Of a DNA stretch of 64,000 nucleotides, positions 24,955 through 37,235 are shown piece after piece. The stretch spans positions 12,444,993-12,508,992 of the forward strand of contig OY540814.1 of assembly GCA_961205875.1 (NCBI GenBank), in the 5' to 3' direction. Every line of letters begins with the position of its first letter. The first letter of the stretch is position 1. The notes under the pieces were generated by a model. The model had not been told where the DNA came from. It made no database searches and was given only the letters and a program-made list of their open reading frames with translations. The stretch is from Sialis fuliginosa. Its lineage: Eukaryota; Arthropoda; Insecta; Megaloptera; Sialidae. The translations under genes and the position numbers were made by a program.

Positions 24955-25432
24955 AGTCCCTCAAAAATGATTTTTTACTTGCATGTTCTGAAGGAAATGG
25001 TAGTATTGTAATACCGTCGAAAAATCGTGTCCGAGATAATGACAGATTCTGATTGTACTACCTTCAAAACGTAAAGAAAAGTTAATTTCCGTATGGCGAC
25101 TGTGTCTGGATGTAGAATTTTCTTTCGTTCACGATAACTACTGTAAAAATGCACCGATCTAAATTATTTTTGGGGAAAATATTTGGTTCAGTGAGTACTC
25201 CAGACCTATTGATTTTGGTGCAAATCGTATTAGGGGTTTTGAAAATATTCGAAATTTTGTAACTTTTATTGTCTAAAAAGTGAACGCTGCGAGTATTATC
25301 TCACTAATTTTTATAAGACTTGGTACATTTGTAGTTCAATTGAACCTATGTGACATTTATTATTTGTACGTGCCTAAACAGCCATTGAAGGGGTGAAAAA
25401 CACCTTCAAAATTTAAATTTTAAATACTAATT
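24955..25432 (+). repeat. Dispersed repeat, inverted partner of 34478-34912
   Basis: The order of blocks (CGAGATAATGACAGATT, AATTTTCTTTCGTTCACGAT, AAAAAGTGAACGCTGCGAG, GTACATTTGTAGTTCAATTG, TGAAGGGGTGAAAAACACC) recurs on the opposite strand about 9.5 kb away. It is non-coding; class unknown. Confidence 0.7.
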
Positions 25433-26044
25433 AATACGTCAATAATTCATGTTGCCTTGGAAACAAATGCAACTAAATTCAGATTGCAAATGAGTTGTTC
25501 TACGAATGTGTATTATGTTTTTGACATTAGGACATTAGAAAACTAATATTTATATACAAATGTCAATAATAGCTGTAACCATCGTAAATATATATGTTTT
25601 TTATGTATTACGAAATTTATATTCATAGTAGTAGGTTATATAAATAAAATATTTTTTTTTAATTTATATTTAAAAATTATTTAAAAAGATAGAAAGAACA
25701 TGGAAGTCATGTATAGTTCTCCATACGGATATTTTATATGGAAATCCCATTTTGATACAGTTATAAATTTTGATAATCGGTTTAATATTATTATAATAAG
25801 TATTATCGATTTTCAGTATCAACAGTATCAACTAATAATAAAAATTGGAATAACCCGTATATTCGATTTTATATTTGAAAATGTTTTCTTTATATATATG
25901 CTAATTTAATAAAATAGAAACAAATGATTAAAAAATATAAAATAATATTATAGGGTACGAGTAGGTTCTTATGTCATTTGTTCGCGAATTTTATCGTTTT
26001 TGAGTATTATTGATAATTAAGAATTTAGTTAATTATAACACCTT

Positions 26045-26288
26045 GGAAAAAATTTAGATTTGAAGTGATCAAATTAGATCTTGATAGATCTGCATTTTGA
26101 GACAAAATCTAATTGTTCACTGGTTTTTTATCTGTGGAGACCTGAAAAAATCTACAACGATATACAAAGATCTACAATTGAATCTCTATTACGATCTACA
26201 ACAATAGATAGTTTTAGAGATCTTTTTAGATAAAATATGATTTTGTCTCAAAATGCAGATCTATTCAGATCTAAAAAAAATTCCCGGG
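26045..26288. mobile_element. GATCT-rich foldback element, copy 2 (shorter)
   Basis: Ends GGAAAAAATTTAGATTTGAA and, inverted, CAGATCTAAAAAAAATTCCC. The interior again repeats GATCTACA and AGATCT. It corresponds to 9282-9612 with an internal deletion. Confidence 0.7.
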
Positions 26289-26687
26289 TATTTTATCAAT
26301 AATACTAAAAAACGATAAAATCATTTTTAAGATACAATAAAAAACCTTTTCTAACTTTCTAACTTCAAGATCTATGTATTGTATGTTATATCTGACCCTC
26401 ACAGTACCTGATTATATAATAGCTTTTAAGTAATGCAATTGGCTAGTTATCTTGTTGAAAAAAATACTATAATATATTCTACAAGTTTAATAAGCGAAGG
26501 CCGAGTTTTACTCTACACAGATTTTATTTCCTATTGCAGTTTCGTTCTATTTCATTGATTATTATTTACAATCACTTATTAAATAAATAATTACACAATA
26601 TCATAGATAAATGTCAAACTTTAATTTTGAGTAATAATTTTACACCAGTATTCTTAATATCAGGTCAAATTAATAAGTTTTTTGTCC

Positions 26688-26948
26688 GGTATTATAAGGA
26701 ATTTACTCAAGAGCAAAAGCTAAGCTAACGCTATCTCCAGGATATTAAATATAAATGAAAACTAACTAACAGTTGTAATTAATGGTATGGTTTAGTTTAA
26801 ATGAATAAACTTTACAAATGCTGGTTAAGTAGAAATCAGCGATCTAAAAGCATTGGTGATAAGTGTACTTCATAGAATGCACAACATTTATATTACTATA
26901 CATTTATTAGCACTGCTATAGAATCTCGAGCAAATTCTTTATAATACC
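26688..26948. mobile_element. Foldback element with GGTATTATAA ends, copy 1
   Basis: Ends GGTATTATAAGGAATTTACT and, inverted, GGTATTATAAAGAATTTGCT. It includes AAGCTAACGCTATCT, also found in the copy at 42582-42903 in the homeobox 3' UTR. Confidence 0.7.
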
Positions 26949-26967
26949 TATCCCAAGGTATATTAAA

Positions 26968-27450
26968 ACAAGGTAGTTTCAATAGCTCCTTGACCAATCA
27001 GCTTTTGCGCGGGTATTACGTCACCCAGGATATATATTCAAATATTATAAATGTATAAATAGCACAGAGAAAATAAATTTTTCGAACACAATATCTAATT
27101 CCTTCATCAATGAAAATCGGTATAGAGATAGTTTGATACCTACACTTTAAAAAACCGATGAGTGTAGTCAACCAAATTGTGCAAAGATAGTTTTGCAGGG
27201 GGTGCAAGGGGCGAAAAAATGTTTTTTTACGCAAATAACTTCAAAATGGCGACTGCACTTATCAGTTTCTTGAAATGTATGTAGATGTCAAACTATCTCT
27301 ATACAAATTACGTCTATAAAGGAATAATTTTGTTCGAAAAATCTATTTTTTCTGTACTATTTATACATTTATAACATTTGAATATATCCCCTGGGTGACG
27401 TATTCCCGCGCAAACGCTCATTGGTCAAGTAGCTATTGAGACTACCTTGT
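26968..27450. mobile_element. Foldback element with ACAAGGTAGTTTCAATAGCT ends
   Basis: Inverted arms of about 150 bp (26968-27120 and 27300-27450) share GACCAATCAGC / GCTCATTGGTC, GGGTGACGTA and ATTTATACATTTATAA. The non-coding centre is about 180 bp. No clean target duplication was read. Confidence 0.7.
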
Positions 27451-28374
27451 CTTTATATATCTTGTACATACCTACCCGACATTATTTGCGTATGTAGTAA
27501 CAGTTATTTTTTTATACTATACATATAACATATTTATAAATAAATAGTTTATAAATATCAACTACTGACTTTTGCCAAAAACCGCCCTTCCCCCACCAAA
27601 CTTTACATTTCTTCTACCCATGGATTTTTTATTCTATTTTTATTTTTTAACATATGTATCTATAAAAATATTTATTTTAAATATATTTCGGTATTCTTGT
27701 CGTATACATTGTTTTACATCTCGTTGGAATTTAAACCTATCTCGTCTGGTACACGAGACCGAAACGAGATCGAAATCGAGACATAAATCTCGTCAAAATT
27801 TTAGACAGTATCGTTTTATTCAGTGGCGTAATCAGTGGTTAGGGGGGGGGGGGGTGATACCCTTTATACACTATATGTAAATATGTATGTGTTACTGTAA
27901 AACTATCCTACATATTTATAAAAGACTAGCTGTGCCCACGGTTTCGCCTGCGTGGACTATGGCATTATTGTTTAAGATTTTTGAAAAATATAGTTGAATT
28001 AAGTACAATCAAAACCTAAATTACTTTAATTATTAGTAAAAATTATTTTTGTTTTGTTTTTTAAAAGTTAATTATTGAAAACAAAATAAACAACTGCGGC
28101 CGAGCTCATTATTAATATTTTACGATATATAACTTATATTTACATTAAGTACTTATGACAATGAAATCATTTATTTCGATAAGGATTAATGTTTTGCAGG
28201 TCATAAGTCCACGTAAACAGAACCCAAATATTTTTAATTTTTTTTATAACATTAAAAGCAGTCATTGTGGCTTAAATATAAAAGTTAGACATATGGTATC
28301 ACAGACTTTATTTTAGATCTTTTGATTCTACACAATTCTTGACTACATTAATTTTTTCAATAATGAACGCTTTA
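27451..28374. other. Intergenic, solo hAT-like end only
   Basis: CAGTGGCGTAATC at about 27821, followed by a run of 13 G, resembles the left end of the hAT-like elements below. No partner end was found. No gene seen. Confidence 0.4.
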
Positions 28375-28575
28375 GACAGTGTATTGCAAAAGAGCGCGCC
28401 AGCGGCAAACTTTTTTCCGACTTGATTTACTATTATCGTAGTTCTTATTCCTTATGTTACATAACGTAAAAGAATGTATCTATGAATTTAAAAAAAAAAC
28501 ACGTAAATCGGATAAGTGGTTCTCGAGTTATAAGCGCACTAACGGACACACAGACAGAGAAATATTGAGCTTTTT
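28375..28575 (+). repeat. Dispersed repeat, partner of 3640-3840
   Basis: Contains AGAGCGCGCCAGCGGCAAAC, TTTTCCGACTTGATTTACTA and TGGTTCTCGAGTTATAAGCG, matching the earlier copy in inverted orientation. Ends in a GACACACAGACAG-type tail. Confidence 0.65.
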
Positions 28576-29243
28576 ATACATATATTAAGGACGATATAAG
28601 CAAATATATTAATTTTATTTAAAATATTCAATCCAAAATTAAACTATATAATAAAACTCATACTCATATAGCTCTACCCAAATATGATATTATTATAATA
28701 CCTATAAAATATTTCTGTTGGAAAATTAAAATTTAATGATTTTAATATGAAAAGGTATCATATAGTTTTGAGGATAAACATGTAATAACATTTGTATTGT
28801 GTTCACATAAATGATAGTATCAATGTTGGTAACATTGAAAGCGTGCGGCTTAAACCTATTAAAATCTAACTACAATATCATATTACCTATGGAGAATATG
28901 TGTTTAGCTTGCATCTGCCCCTTTTAAGGGTAAATGGAAAAATTACCAGGACCGGTTTAGGGAAAACTAATTGTTTGAAAATATGATTTTCATATTTTTA
29001 AATTAAATATTAAATACAATATCATGTGATTTTGTGGCGGATCAACTTTTTTTCAACGATTTTAATTAAAATTTTGATGTTAAGTACTTACTTTAAAAAA
29101 AAAACTAGGAACACAGTAGCAACTATGCCACAACTTATAATGTAGAACTTAAAGCCTCTATAAATTTGACATCCAATCTGCAGCGTCCTGCAAATTGGGT
29201 CGTGTATAGGCAAGTCGAGGCGATTATATATAAAAATAAAACA

Positions 29244-29950
29244 GCCAAGTGCGTGTTGGGCACGCACATGATAGGTTTCCGTAGTCATTACGATTTATAA
29301 ATTTTCAATTTTTTTTATAAATTATTCTAGCTACAGTGTTTCTTATAATTTTCATTGAAAGTACTAACTAAAAGCTACATTCTGAATTTTTTAAAAGATT
29401 TTTTGCATCGATAGTTTAGAAAGTAGAAGGGAGGAAGGGACGCTCTAATAACGACATTTAAATGCAAATATATCGTGACTGAAGGGTTAAAATCAAAAGG
29501 TCATTGAACATTTTTTATTGCATTTTAGGAGACCTATCTAATGACATCCCACTCAATGGGGTAAGTGAAAAAAAATATGTGAGTTCACTTTTCGGTCTAT
29601 GGGAGGGGGGTCCAAAATAATTTTGACAGTGTTCGTTATAATTTTCAGTGGAAGTACTAATTAAAAGCTATATACTGAATTTTTTTTTAATTTTTGAATA
29701 GATAGTTAAGAAATTAAGGGGGAGGGGACGCTCTGATAACGACATTTAAATGCAAATATATCGTGACTGAAGGGTTAAAATGAAAAGATCATTTAACATT
29801 TTTTGAACCTTAAGTTTAAAATTTAATTTTTTGTAAGTCTCGCCGTATTGGCTGTAGAGTGTTCACAGACACACACACAGACGTCATTGAAATAATAGTC
29901 GTACGTGATTCAGGGACCATCAATACGGGTAAATCCGTTAAAATCTCGAT
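29244..29950. repeat. Dispersed repeat (TTCCGTAG end), copy 2, with internal duplication
   Basis: Starts GCCAAGTGCGTGTTGGGCAC and continues TAGGTTTCCGTAGTCATTAC. The block AAATATATCGTGACTGAAGG occurs at about 29465 and 29755. A CA-rich stretch (about 29870) precedes the end. Related to 14225-14826. Confidence 0.65.
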
Positions 29951-31395
29951 TTCGAATTTTTTCTTGATCACTATACTTTATTATACAATACATTTCATGT
30001 GTATGTATAAAAAAGTAAAAACAATTAACTAACAACCCTAAAAAACATGAGCCGAATCTGGCCTGTAAATATTTAAACACATTAGTAGAAAATAATCGGA
30101 AAACACAACAATACAGTAGATTCGATTTTGTCCTCAGATAACAAACGAGCTAATTTGACAAAAGATTGTCAAGCAGGACATCCCAAGATCTGTATCACTT
30201 TATTGGTACAATAAGTCTGTCTGCACGAGGTACACTCAAGTACCTTTTTGTATAAACCTAATGTTTGTATATTGTTGTTTTCTAATCCTACTATTTCCCA
30301 TAATTGCATACAATGTGCTTGTTGACATGTTTAAACATATTTATTTGAGGTTTCCGCGGTTATTTTATTTAAGTATATATGTATATATATACAATACATT
30401 CATATATGTATTATAAAATACGACAATAAAAAAAGAAATATAATCACATAATTTGTTTACATTGCATTAATGTCAGTTTGGTGGTAGATATTAAATATAT
30501 TAAATGTAAAATACTTTTAAGAAAAAAAGGACATATTTACACTGAGAAAAGAAATTATTTATAGATAACGAGATTTGGTTATAGTTAACAATATATAGTT
30601 ACTAATGGCGTACAGCCGTACACGATATTTAGTATAGCCTACTGTTATTAAATCCCATATTGAAGGTATATCATTGTGTTGTTACCAATATCTATATATT
30701 TTCGAAACACGCCAACTAAATATATTTATTTCCTATAACTAATCCTTTTTTTCAGTGTACGATACATTTTTGACTGATTTACTATACCTACAATAAATTG
30801 TTAAAAACAGAAAAAGCAGAAATATAAATTGACATTTTTTCGATGGAAAAACACAATTTTGACTCTCAATGGCCACCATTTTGTAAAAAATCGAAATTTT
30901 GAAACCCCATACACTATACGAAAGCTGCACTCGTAACACTTAAGAATCTTCTTATTTTTTAAATTTCAAATTTATTTTTAATCCATTAAATATATAAAAA
31001 AAATCAGACACCCGATAAAAACTACGACATTACCTACCTATATATATAAAAAAAAGAACATTGAAGAGGGGGCGGGGGTTAAAATGCAAATCTGACGCTC
31101 TGGGTGAAAGATCCCCACAGGACAATCATTAAAAATACACAAACTCTAATAATTCTTTTATATTTGGTTAGGCTGCGTTTATAATTTTTCTTATTAAACA
31201 TTTCTAATTTTTAATCCGTACTTCAATTTTGAGTTATTTGTCGTCATCCCTAACCTAGCCCCTCCTCCTACCAAAATCCGGAACGGTAAAATTTAAAACT
31301 TGGTAAAATAAATATATAGAAAAATAAAAATACATTCTATACTTATTACTTATTAATTAAAAATATATATATTTTATTCATTTTGGTGTTTCTCT
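29951..31395. other. Intergenic, nothing recognised
   Basis: AT-rich. Short open frames (for example minus 30939-30739) lack any family feature. Confidence 0.4.
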
Positions 31396-31750
31396 TTAAT
31401 CCCCAGTGGCGTATTTACCATGGGGCCATGGGGGCCATAGCCTAGGACGGCAGGCTGAGAGGGGCGGTAGATTCTTTAGTTTCTTTTAGTTTAATATAGA
31501 ATATTAAAAAAATAGGGAGACAAAAAATTAGTGCGACTTAAAAAAAGGTCTTCAAGTTTTTATTTACCTATCTTCCAATCTTTTTATTTAATTTTTATAA
31601 ACAATTTCAATTGACGTGACTAAAAAAAAAAGGTCATCATTTAGTAATTCTGACTTCTATCAAAAATAAATTATATTTTCTCTTGGTAGAGGGGCGGCAA
31701 TTTTTTTTGCCCAGGGCGGCACTTAACGTAAATACGCCACTGTTAATCCC
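31396..31750. mobile_element. hAT-like miniature element, TSD TTAATCCC
   Basis: Inverted ends CAGTGGCGTATTTACC at 31404 and GTAAATACGCCACTG ending 31742. The 8-bp TTAATCCC is repeated exactly at 31396-31403 and 31743-31750. Eight-base duplications and CAGNG ends are the hAT superfamily pattern. The 339-bp interior has no transposase. Confidence 0.9.
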
Positions 31751-31894
31751 TGAATATCTTTGCAATAATATGATCTTACTACATCCCTGACCTTATTAAA
31801 AATGAATTAATACCAATCAAAAGGATCAATTCCCCGTCACAATATAAATATTTAATTCCATTTATTATTTACATAATATACATAATAACAACAG

Positions 31895-31969
31895 ACACGC
31901 ATTGAATCATCTGCCCAGCATCCTTGGATCACAATTCGATATAATATCAAACAAGGACCCCACACATAC
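31895..31969 (+). other. Candidate orphan exon or conserved block
   Basis: An ACAACAG acceptor-like site precedes 75 bases open in at least two frames, followed by a strong donor GTAAGA. Surrounding sequence to about 32150 is unusually complex and GC-richer than the desert around it. A minus-strand open frame also covers it. There are no partner exons, so this is a pointer rather than a gene call. Confidence 0.2.
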
Positions 31970-32304
31970 GTAAGATCAGGGTGGCTGATAATGACGAACG
32001 GTAGATAATCGTTTGTTACATGTAATAACGGTGCTCCTTGAAGCGAACACGCGGAGTTCCCCTGGTGGCAGCTACTCGAATTACATCGGGTTTCCTGTGA
32101 GAACTTTGTGTGTGCGTTTGATTGGGGCTTCTGCACAAAATGTCACACCCTATTTTTGTATTTGTTGGTAAGATGAGTTGCTATTGGTTAATGGAATCAA
32201 AATGATTATGGCCAATTGTTTAATTTTATTTATTTATCGTTATAAAATTATAATCACAGAAACTGTGAGAATAAGTATATTTTTACAAAATTATATTGGG
32301 TAAG

Positions 32305-32758
32305 AATATTTATTAGGGTAGTCCTTATATGGGGTTAGGACGAATTTTGACCGGGCCGCCCCCCCAAATCATCTCCAAATAATTTTTAAAAAATGTGGAA
32401 AATTTTCAGCCCATTACCAGAGGGGGGTGATTTTCCCATTTAAAATACACGTGTTTTTTCGATTTTTCAAAGACCTGCGGACTAGAGTGTCTTAAACAGT
32501 AGTCATGAAAGCATTCCTGTTACTCATATTCCATATTATTATCTAGATGGTTAAATTAAATTTGTGATTCAACGTTGACAGCTATATGGGCCATTTGGTC
32601 ATTTCATCAAGAGAAATCACTCTCCTCTGGTAATGGCCATTTTTCAAGATAGAGGGCTGAAACTTTTTCCACATTTTTTAAATTATTTGGAGCTGATTTG
32701 GGGGGCGGCTCGGTCAAAATTCGTCCTAACCCCATATAAGGACCACCCTAATATTTAT
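32305..32758. mobile_element. Foldback element, AGGGTRGTCC family, complete copy 2
   Basis: Inverted ends AGGGTAGTCCTTATATGGGG (32315) and AGGGTGGTCCTTATATGGGG (inverted, ending 32749). AATATTTAT at 32305-32313 and 32750-32758 is a 9-bp target duplication, with one extra T on the left. Interior matches 1087-1780. Confidence 0.85.
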
Positions 32759-32759
32759 A

Positions 32760-34477
32760 TATCGTATATAGTTTTATATAGAGTTGTTTAATTCATTTTA
32801 TTAGATTTTGTTCATTGATATTAACATTTAACTACTATTTGAAAGGCGTTGTGCACAAAATGGTACTATTGAAAAAAATATATAAATTTAAGGTTATTTG
32901 ATCATTAGAGCAATGTATAGATAAAAGTATAAAATTTTAATATGTAATTTATGGATAGCTCATATATTTTACTATTTAAAAAAAAATATTGGACGTATGG
33001 TTTTTGAGTAATTGGATATTAAAAATAGAGTTTTTAATACAAGAACTACTCGCAGGAAGTCTTCTATTTATTGAAATTCTACATAAAAATTCTATACAGA
33101 GACGTTTTAAACACTGATTATTCGAAATTTCAACCATTTTAAATACTATAAAAATTATAAAACACATACATTCACGTGTAATTTCAGAACCAGATTTATT
33201 CAAAGTAATAATGAAAAACTAGAAATACATGACAGCATGTTTGTAAAGACGCGTGAAAAATATCATCCGTAACAGTAATGCCGTGTTTAGACCAAAGAAA
33301 ACAAAACAGCAATACGGTGTTTGAAAACACATCGTATTTAAAAATGCATAGGGTTTATTGCACTTTTGTCAAAAAGACACGATGTTGCTGTTTTGTTTTT
33401 TTGGTCCTAACACCGCAGAATAGAGTGAAACTTACAAGCAAACGTGTGCGTGTGCAACAACTAGATTCGGCGAGGCCATAGTAAATATTAAAGATACAGT
33501 CTATATACTGCGATCGCTAAATTATATCTATTCTTTTACTTTTGGCCAAAATAGCAACACTGTACATGTAATAATTCGTACAGGAGCTATACATATATAG
33601 CTACATATATATATAGTCTACTGGTAAATTCAAAACTGACTCCGATAAAATTTGATACGGGGCACAACATTAATCAATCATTTTATTGATTAATTAAATC
33701 GACATAATAATAAATTTAAGTTTTCGGTAACAAAACTTTCATCTAAAAAAAACCTATCAAAGATAAATATGCGTTAAACAAAAAAAATGTTTTAGAATTA
33801 TAAATTTCTTAACAACTGTTGGAATACTATTGTGCACATGAAATGCGTAAACAGAAAGTAATTACTTTTATGTATGTTTTGAAATGGCCAACACCATACC
33901 CCCTACGGTTCTGTTGACGAAATAGGTTTTTAAATCCTTTAGCACTCCTGTGGCGCGTGTCTGCTACCTATTCAACGCACGGTGATTATGCTGAGTATAT
34001 CTTTAAATATAGGTTATTAAATAATTCAATATAGATGTAATGTAAGTGCAAGATCGTATTTTAAGTAAGTAAGAATCTTTTAATGAAAGACCACGCTTTA
34101 CGGAGCCGAATTTTGTTAAACTAAGAAGTGTTTGGTGTCCTTTAATAATTCAATACAGTCATCGATGTATAGATTTAAAAGTATAAGATCATTTTAAGTA
34201 AAAATCTTTTAATAAGGTGGATTTTATTTTAAGTATAGGTTCGGAAAAATTCAATGTGGGTTTAGATTTTACAGTATGAAATATCATTTTAAACGATTTT
34301 TGTCTTCGTAATTCACACAGAATATCGGTATGGAGAACCATACATGGTGGAATTCCATGTTCTTTAATATATTTTTAAATAATTTTTAATAGAAAAATTT
34401 CATTGGGATTTGTCAGAAATAAAACTCATCTTTGTTAATATAATTAGTGACGTATTACTTACAATTAGTATTTAAAA
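32760..34477. other. Intergenic, nothing recognised
   Basis: AT-rich DNA with TA-rich microsatellite patches near 33600. No coding signal supported. Confidence 0.4.
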
Positions 34478-34912
34478 TTCAAATTTTGAGGGTGGTTTTC
34501 ACCTCTTCAATAGCTGTTTACGCATGTACAAAAAATAAATGTCCCTTAGATTCAATTGAACTACAAATGTACCAAGGCTTATCAAAATTAGTGAGATAAT
34601 ACTTGCAACGTTCACTTTTTAGACGATAAAAGTTACAAAATTTCTAATATTTTCAAAACTTGTTTCACTGATTGTGAGACAAACATTTTCCCTTAAAATA
34701 ATTCAGATCGGTGTATTTTTACAGTAGTTATCGCGAACGAAAGAAAATTCTACATCCAGACACACAGACACACGCACAGCCACCATTCGGAAATCAACTT
34801 TTCTTTACGTTTTGAAGGTAGTACAATCAAAATCTGCTTTTGTCTCGGACACGATTTTTTGACGGTATTGCAATACTTCCATTTCTTTCAGAACATGGAA
34901 GTAAAAATATGA
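34478..34912 (-). repeat. Dispersed repeat, inverted partner of 24955-25432
   Basis: Reads GTTTTCACCTCTTCAATAGC, CAATTGAACTACAAATGTAC and CGAACGAAAGAAAATTCTAC in reverse order and orientation to the first copy. It adds a CACACAGACACACGC patch. Confidence 0.7.
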
Positions 34913-36535
34913 TAGAAAATAAATATCTACAATTTATATTGTTTTATAAAACATATATCACAAAAGACGTAGGTACGTAATACGTATCAAAGGATGATTT
35001 CTAAGTATAAGCACCTTATTACAGAATTTTACAAGCTGTAAAACCAAGGTACTTGAAACTAGAATTTCAACTAAATTAGGTTTAGTCGCTTTGTTTCTAA
35101 ATAAATCATTTTGCAATTAGGCTCACTTTAATAGTCTTTAAGCTTGGAGCTTACTATATTGCCAATAGGCATTTTTTTATCATCTCTTTCAACTCTTTTT
35201 TATTTCGTGTTTGATTCATTATTATTTTAATATTTATTTATTCATAAAATAGTAAAGCTCTATTATATTATACCTACATTTATTGTTTAATGTTGGCGCC
35301 ACTGATAAAACCCACCTTACACATACATGCACATATATATTATAAAATTTATTAGTTCTTTGATTATCAAATTAAGTCAAGATGAACAAATTTAAAAAAC
35401 CAATATCAAACATGTTTTTCGGCTTCTTCTTTTTCAACAAAATCTTAAAACTGTCATCAATACATCAATCAGTAGCCGAAACTTATATATACCTGTTCTT
35501 TTCAGTTCCATATACATTAGATATATCCTCACCCTTTCTGACACAAGGATATTATGTGTCTATCAGTACAAATTAATCACTTGAGTAGCGCAGAATTTTG
35601 ACGTATTAATCAGTAGTAGCAATGTATTAGTTTCCTCTTGTAGATGTTCAGATTATGAAGACAGGGGACGGGATTTTTAAATTTTAATTATATATTTCAA
35701 TTTGAAAACGATGAGGAAATATCTGTCATGCAGGGCCCGATCTAGCTTTTCCGCCGCTTCGGGCAAAAAGGATTTTTGTTGCCCCTTATACACACTCATG
35801 TAAAAAAATTAAAGCAACGCCTCATTTTATCAAAAAAAATTATCATTTTCAAAGTACACAGTACCAATTGGTCAATTATTAAGATTTGTTAACTTATAGG
35901 AGGTGAAAATTAAAGGAAATTTTACCTTTTTCAAATTCAGGGGTATTTTTGTGTTATTAAACGTTTTTTATGACCATACCGCAGTTGAATAAAAAATAAA
36001 AAAAATTATTTATGTTTGCGGTTTTGAAAGTTGCCATTGGCGGCCATTTATAAGGAAATTTTTACAGCTATAAAACCCTTTTTACAAACTTATATATTCC
36101 AGTTTAAATGAAAAAAGTATCAAAAAGCTCTTTAAATTTGTCTGAGAAAGTGCATTTTGAATTTTTTGTATACGTGCAGGACTTGACAGTACTTTCATAA
36201 AAAAAATTCTGAGATTTTTTTTTCGAAAAACAAATTGTAAAAAGAAAAAAAGTTTTTGTTTTTTGTAAAAGAATATTGATTTTTTTCAGATGTTTTGTAT
36301 AGATCTATCAATATTTTGAGATCAAATTTATTTTTAATAGTGTACTATTTACATCCAAACTCGAATATCTCAGCACCAAAAAATGCTACAACCATTTAAA
36401 AAAAATGTAATCCAAAAATAACAATATGAATATTTCAAACTAAAGGGAAAATCAGTAAAAAATGTTGTTTCGGCGCCATTGCAACAACACTAGCTTTACA
36501 TTGATGAAAATCATATTAATTCTTAAGCAACACTG
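34913..36535. other. Intergenic, no gene; decayed repeat ends
   Basis: CAGGGCCCGATCTAGC near 35731 resembles a solo hAT-like end. Downstream sequence to 36450 is AT-rich with homopolymer runs. Confidence 0.4.
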
Positions 36536-36539
36536 TATT

Positions 36540-36860
36540 TCTTTATAGATAATACAAAAATAAGAGGAGCGAGATCGGCAGTGAATCCTGGTACGGCTTA
36601 CCAACACAACAAACATGCCGACACAATAGGTATCTGTTACACAATACGCTACCGCAAACATGTGTGTTGTCAGGGTATCAATTACATATGAGAAACAAGC
36701 GCAATTGTTGTTGTTATTGGTGCTGGTTCATGAATCAATGCTCATTCAATTGTTTTGTTCGTTACAAATTGATCCAGCACCCCGCTTATGATATATGGTG
36801 GTGGCGCTATGAATGAAAGCAATTATGAATACAAGAGTGTAATTAGTAATTACCCTCTCT
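36540..36860. other. Complex non-coding block with TAATTA sites upstream of the homeobox gene
   Basis: A 300-bp stretch of non-repetitive, GC-richer sequence 1.5 kb upstream of the homeobox promoter. It contains TAATTAGTAATTA (about 36840-36853), two overlapping homeodomain-type cores. It could be an enhancer, or an unrecognised exon. Confidence 0.25.
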
Positions 36861-37040
36861 CTTTGTCTCTCACTAGCATATTGATTTGCTTAAGGAGTTA
36901 CATCTAATGTATTAATTAATTTCTAATTGGCTAAAATGATGTACAAATGATGTAAAAGGAATTATAAGCAACACATTTTTAAAGCTCACTTTTCAAAATG
37001 TAATACTACTGGAAAAACGGAGAAACTGTGGTTTCTAGTC

Positions 37041-37235
37041 ACTTAAACTAAAAAATACACCTTAACCACAATAAAACAATGTCACTCGACACGTGTTTCG
37101 ACTTCACAAGAAGTCCTCATCAGGAGCCTAACAGTCTGGAACTGTTAGGCTCCTGATGAGGACTTCTTGTGAAGTCGAAACACGTGTCGAGTGACATTGT
37201 TTTATTGTTGTTAAGGTGTATTTTTTAGTTTAAGT
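37041..37235. repeat. Near-perfect hairpin, 95-bp arms, 5-bp loop
   Basis: The arms contain GTCACTCGACACGTGTTTCG and its inverse, plus CTCATCAGGAGCCTAACAGT around loop CTGGA. The CTGATGAGGAC and CGAAACACGTGTCG words are typical of ends of insect retroelement-derived repeats. It lies about 1.1 kb upstream of the homeobox promoter. Confidence 0.85.
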
